Shown here: positions 39,082 to 41,286 of the stretch, one piece after another
Layout of the letters: every line of letters begins with the position of its first letter
How positions within the stretch are numbered: the stretch's first letter is position 1
From: Gemmataceae bacterium
Lineage (GTDB): Bacteria; Planctomycetota; Planctomycetia; Gemmatales; Gemmataceae
Assembly (NCBI GenBank): GCA_022842245.1
Contig: JALHPZ010000043.1
Span: 1-41,286, forward strand
Direction: 5' to 3'
DNA length: 41,286 nucleotides
The notes under the pieces: model-generated
Database searches by the model: none
What the model was told of the DNA's origin: nothing
Seen by the model: only the letters and a program-made list of their open reading frames with translations
Translations under genes and position numbers: made by a program

Positions 39082-39843
39082 GTGTTGGATATTGTCATAC
39101 CGATGGCCGGCCGGGGCAGCCGCTTCGCCGAGAAGGGCTTCGCGCTGCCGAAGCCGTTGATCCCGGTCTGCGGCGTACCGATGACGAAGCTGGTCATCGA
39201 GAACCTGCGGCCGCGCGGTCCTCACGCGTTCACGTTCATCTGTCAGCGTTCGCACCTGAAGGAATACGATCTCGGCGCGAAGCTGCGCCAGTGGGCGCCG
39301 GGCGCGAACGTCATCGCGATCGACCGCGTGACGGAGGGGGCCGCCTGCACAGTGCTCCTGGCCGAACACATTATCGACACCGATCGACCGTTGATGATCG
39401 CGAACTGCGACCAGTACATCGACACCGACATCGACGAGTATCTGGCCACGATGGAACGGGACCAACTCGACGGCCTGATCATGACCATGACCGCGCACGA
39501 CGCGAAGTGGTCCTTCGTCGGCTACGACGCCGCCGGCCGCGTGAACCGCGTCGTCGAGAAGCAGCCGATCTCCGATTCGGCCACGGTCGGCATCTACAAC
39601 TTCCGCCGCGGCCGCGACTTCGTCGCCGCCGCGAAACGGATGATCGCCCGCGATCTGCGCGTCAACGGCGAGTTCTACGTCGCCCCGACCTACAACCAGC
39701 TGATCGAGGACGGCGCCCGGATCGGCGTGCACTCCATCGGCTCGCTCGGGGCCGGCATGTACGGCCTCGGCGTGCCCGAAGACCTCGCGCTGTTCGAATC
39801 GCTGCCGATCGCCCGGCACGTGCGCGGGCGGGTGGCCGCGTGA
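39082..39843 (+). CDS. NTP-transferase (sugar-phosphate nucleotidylyltransferase-like)
   Basis: A 253-residue enzyme of the glucose-1-phosphate nucleotidyltransferase fold. GTG start at 39082 is set by GGAGGG six bases upstream (in-frame TTG 39064 is an alternative). The N-terminal signature IPMAGRGSRFAEKGFALPKP holds the nucleotide-binding G-x-G-x-R and the Lys of PKP. MIANCDQYIDTDID carries the metal-binding Asp, and FVGYDAAGRVNRVVEKQ the sugar/acceptor region. GEFYVAPTYNQLIEDG is typical of the family. It lacks the long C-terminal beta-helix of bifunctional enzymes. The product is unknown. It starts an operon with overlapping GTGA/ATGA/TGATG junctions. Confidence 0.88.
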   Translation: MLDIVIPMAGRGSRFAEKGFALPKPLIPVCGVPMTKLVIENLRPRGPHAFTFICQRSHLKEYDLGAKLRQWAPGANVIAIDRVTEGAACTVLLAEHIIDTDRPLMIANCDQYIDTDIDEYLATMERDQLDGLIMTMTAHDAKWSFVGYDAAGRVNRVVEKQPISDSATVGIYNFRRGRDFVAAAKRMIARDLRVNGEFYVAPTYNQLIEDGARIGVHSIGSLGAGMYGLGVPEDLALFESLPIARHVRGRVAA

Positions 39844-40478
39844 TCGTTCTCAGCCACCGCGGCTACTGGAAGACGCCGGACGAGAAGAACACCGTCGCGG
39901 CGTTCCGACGATCCTTCGACCTCGGCTTCGGCACCGAGACCGACGTGCGCGACCGGCTCGGCGAACTGGTGATCTCCCACGACATGCCCCGCGGCGGGGA
40001 GCTGGTGTTCGACGCCTTCCTCGACCTGCTCGGCGACCGCGACCTGCCGCTGGCGATCAACGTGAAGGCCGACGGCCTGGCGGATGCGATCCGCGACGCC
40101 TTCGCGAAACGGCCGCGACTCACGCGATGGTTCGTGTTCGACATGTCGGTGCCCGACACGCTCCAGCAACTGGCGCGCGGCAACCCGACCTTCGCACGGC
40201 TCAGCGAATACGAGCCCGCGATTCCGGATCGGTTCGCCGAACGAATCGCTGGCGTCTGGCTCGACGGCTTCCACGGCGACTGGTGGACGCCCGAGCTGAT
40301 CGAAACCTGGACGACGCGCGGCCGAACCGTTTGCGTCGTCTCGCCGGACCTGCACAAGCGCGATCCGGAGCCCGCGTGGACGCGACTGCGCGCCGCCCGG
40401 TTCTCCCGCCCGGACCGCGTCCTGCTCTGCACCGACCAACCCGAAGACGCCGCCGCGCGGCAGGGAGGCGGACCATGA
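39840..40478 (+). CDS. GDPD/PI-PLC-like phosphodiesterase domain protein
   Basis: A 212-residue cytoplasmic protein with GTG start overlapping the previous stop (GTGA). VLSHRGYWKTPDEKNTVAAF has the first catalytic-type His-Arg. GFGTETDVRD carries the Glu/Asp metal ligands, and LVISHDMPRGG the second His. LPLAINVKADGL and WFVFDMSVPDTLQQL follow the GDPD TIM barrel. The C-terminal part ends DRVLLCTDQPEDAAA. It has no signal peptide, unlike the phosphodiesterase at 2330. Its place between a nucleotidyltransferase and a HAD phosphatase suggests processing of an activated phosphodiester in glycan or headgroup synthesis. Substrate is unknown. Confidence 0.82.
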   Translation: MIVLSHRGYWKTPDEKNTVAAFRRSFDLGFGTETDVRDRLGELVISHDMPRGGELVFDAFLDLLGDRDLPLAINVKADGLADAIRDAFAKRPRLTRWFVFDMSVPDTLQQLARGNPTFARLSEYEPAIPDRFAERIAGVWLDGFHGDWWTPELIETWTTRGRTVCVVSPDLHKRDPEPAWTRLRAARFSRPDRVLLCTDQPEDAAARQGGGP

Positions 40479-41116
40479 TCCGCGCCGTGATCTTCGATAT
40501 GGACGGCGTCCTCATCGACGCCAAGGAATGGCACTACGAGGCGCTCAACCGCGCGCTCGAGCTCGTCGGCTTCACCATTACCCGCGAGGAGCACGAGACT
40601 GCCTTCGATGGATTGCCGACCAAGAAGAAACTGGACATGCTCACCGATCGTTTCGGCCTGCCGCGCAAGCTGCACGGCTTCCTGAACGAGATGAAGCAGC
40701 AGTACACCATGGACCTCGTGTACCAGCTCTGCAAGCCGACCTTCCACCACGAGTTCGCCCTCTCGCGCCTGAAACGGCGCGGCTACAAGCTCGCCGTCGC
40801 GTCCAACTCCATCCGGCACACCGTGCGCGTGATGATGGAGAAGGCGCACCTGGCCGAATACCTGGACTTGCAGCTGAGCAACGAGGACGTGGCGCAGGCG
40901 AAGCCGCACCCGGAGATCTACCTGAAGGCGATCCGCACGCTGGGCTGCGTGCCGGCGGAATGTTTGGTGGTGGAAGACAACGAGAACGGCATCAAGGCCG
41001 CGACGGCGTCCGGCGCGCATGTGCTGGTCGTGCACGACGTGAACGACGTGCACCTCGACAACATCCTCGCGCGGATTCGCGATATCGAATCCGCCCCGGC
41101 GCGGAGGGCCGCCTGA
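40475..41116 (+). CDS. HAD-superfamily phosphatase/phosphomutase (subclass IA)
   Basis: A 213-residue enzyme. Motif I is VIFDMDGVLIDAKEWHYEAL (Asp8, Asp10). Motif II includes the Ser in VASNS. The Lys and motif III are in AQAKPHPEIYLKA and VVEDNENGIKAA. The cap is helical (about residues 20-85). The closest layouts are beta-phosphoglucomutase and phosphoglycolate phosphatase-like enzymes. ATG overlaps the previous stop (ATGA), and its own stop overlaps the next start (TGATG). It is probably the phosphatase or mutase step of the cassette. Confidence 0.9.
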   Translation: MIRAVIFDMDGVLIDAKEWHYEALNRALELVGFTITREEHETAFDGLPTKKKLDMLTDRFGLPRKLHGFLNEMKQQYTMDLVYQLCKPTFHHEFALSRLKRRGYKLAVASNSIRHTVRVMMEKAHLAEYLDLQLSNEDVAQAKPHPEIYLKAIRTLGCVPAECLVVEDNENGIKAATASGAHVLVVHDVNDVHLDNILARIRDIESAPARRAA

Positions 41117-41286
41117 TGAACGTGGTGCTGCTGGATCCGTCCGACCGCCAGACGGCCGCCGACGCGGCGGCGCGCGTGGAGGCGGCCGCCGGCCGGAGCT
41201 GCCGCGTCTGCCGCATGACGCGGGCGCTCGGCTCCGATGGCCCGCCGAGCTGGAAGCTGCGCTTCGCCCCCGGCGACGGACTCGTG
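41116..41286 (+). CDS. Start of an unidentified gene (cut by window edge)
   Basis: 57 codons, open to the edge. ATG overlaps the HAD stop (TGATG). It begins MNVVLLDPSDRQTAADAAAR and has a CRVC motif near residue 33 and SWKLRFAPGDGLV at the edge. The hydrophobic strand followed by Asp could be the start of a Rossmann-like or RNA methyltransferase-like fold, but this is too short to call. Same cassette as the three upstream genes. Confidence 0.6.
   Translation, partial: MNVVLLDPSDRQTAADAAARVEAAAGRSCRVCRMTRALGSDGPPSWKLRFAPGDGLV

Noticed and set aside
38769..39197. Reading frames of 120-142 codons on both strands in the 402-nt gap
   Set aside because: They overlap the nucleotidyltransferase start, have no ribosome-binding site, and are rich in Arg, Pro or Ser without pattern.
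41221..41240. GGGCGCTCGGCTCCGATGG, similar to the REP core
   Set aside because: Only about 13 nt match, and it lies in a coding frame; treated as chance.

Overview
The window is GC-rich, densely coded bacterial DNA that looks like a chromosomal segment of a planctomycete, most likely from the Gemmata group (Gemmataceae). The evidence is the gene families, not a database match. There are two Tat-dependent DUF1501 proteins, two very large receptor-type Ser/Thr kinases carrying WD40 or DUF1080 domains, and an ECF sigma factor next to a kinase with a zinc-finger N-terminus. There is also a DUF1559-style prepilin N-terminus, a Cys/Pro-rich protein starting MYSMVMMM, an HTTM-domain protein, an HGSNAT/DUF5009-like membrane acyltransferase and a DUF4058 protein. 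No rRNA, tRNA, CRISPR array, phage or plasmid functions were seen.

Layout. 1-4.7 kb: rho (open at the left edge) with an intrinsic terminator, a lower-GC membrane-anchored hypothetical, a secreted GDPD-like phosphodiesterase, a coupled LMW phosphatase-rpiB pair, and an intergenic stretch with a gene remnant. 4.7-12.7 kb: an orphan RND pump, then on the minus strand an RluA-type pseudouridine synthase coupled to a prepilin-headed polytopic membrane protein. A secretin-like protein is divergent from that pair. It is followed by a SugE/Gdx guanidinium exporter controlled by a clear guanidine-II (mini-ykkC) riboswitch, and by a Cys/Pro-rich protein. 13-16.7 kb: a coupled membrane-protein pair (unknown plus HTTM), an FmdB-like protein without its cysteines and a tiny membrane protein. 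16.9-21.3 kb: DUF1501, a small coupled membrane protein ending inside an 88-bp near-perfect palindrome, an alpha/beta hydrolase, a second DUF1501 and a small beta-rich protein.

21.4-31.3 kb is a signalling block. It holds a kinase-TM-WD40-DUF1080 gene split by one in-frame TAG, an HGSNAT-like acyltransferase, an ECF sigma factor whose best start codon is ATC, and a zinc-finger/kinase/multi-LamG receptor. 31.4-38.7 kb: a divergent EF-G paralogue, a frameshifted REP-associated transposase flanked by 37-nt REP elements (similar copies lie elsewhere in the window), CorA, a small membrane protein, a ChlI/MoxR-like AAA ATPase, DUF4058 and a secreted DUF1579 protein. 39.1-41.3 kb: a tightly overlapping cassette of nucleotidyltransferase, GDPD-like, HAD and one further partial gene, which looks like surface-glycan or activated-headgroup metabolism.

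The observations most worth follow-up are: the amber-interrupted kinase; the REP/transposase family; the 40-bp inverted repeat; the prepilin/polytopic fusion opposite a secretin-like gene; the ATC-started sigma factor next to its kinase; the Thr-type 'arginine phosphatase' signature in the LMW phosphatase; and the riboswitch.
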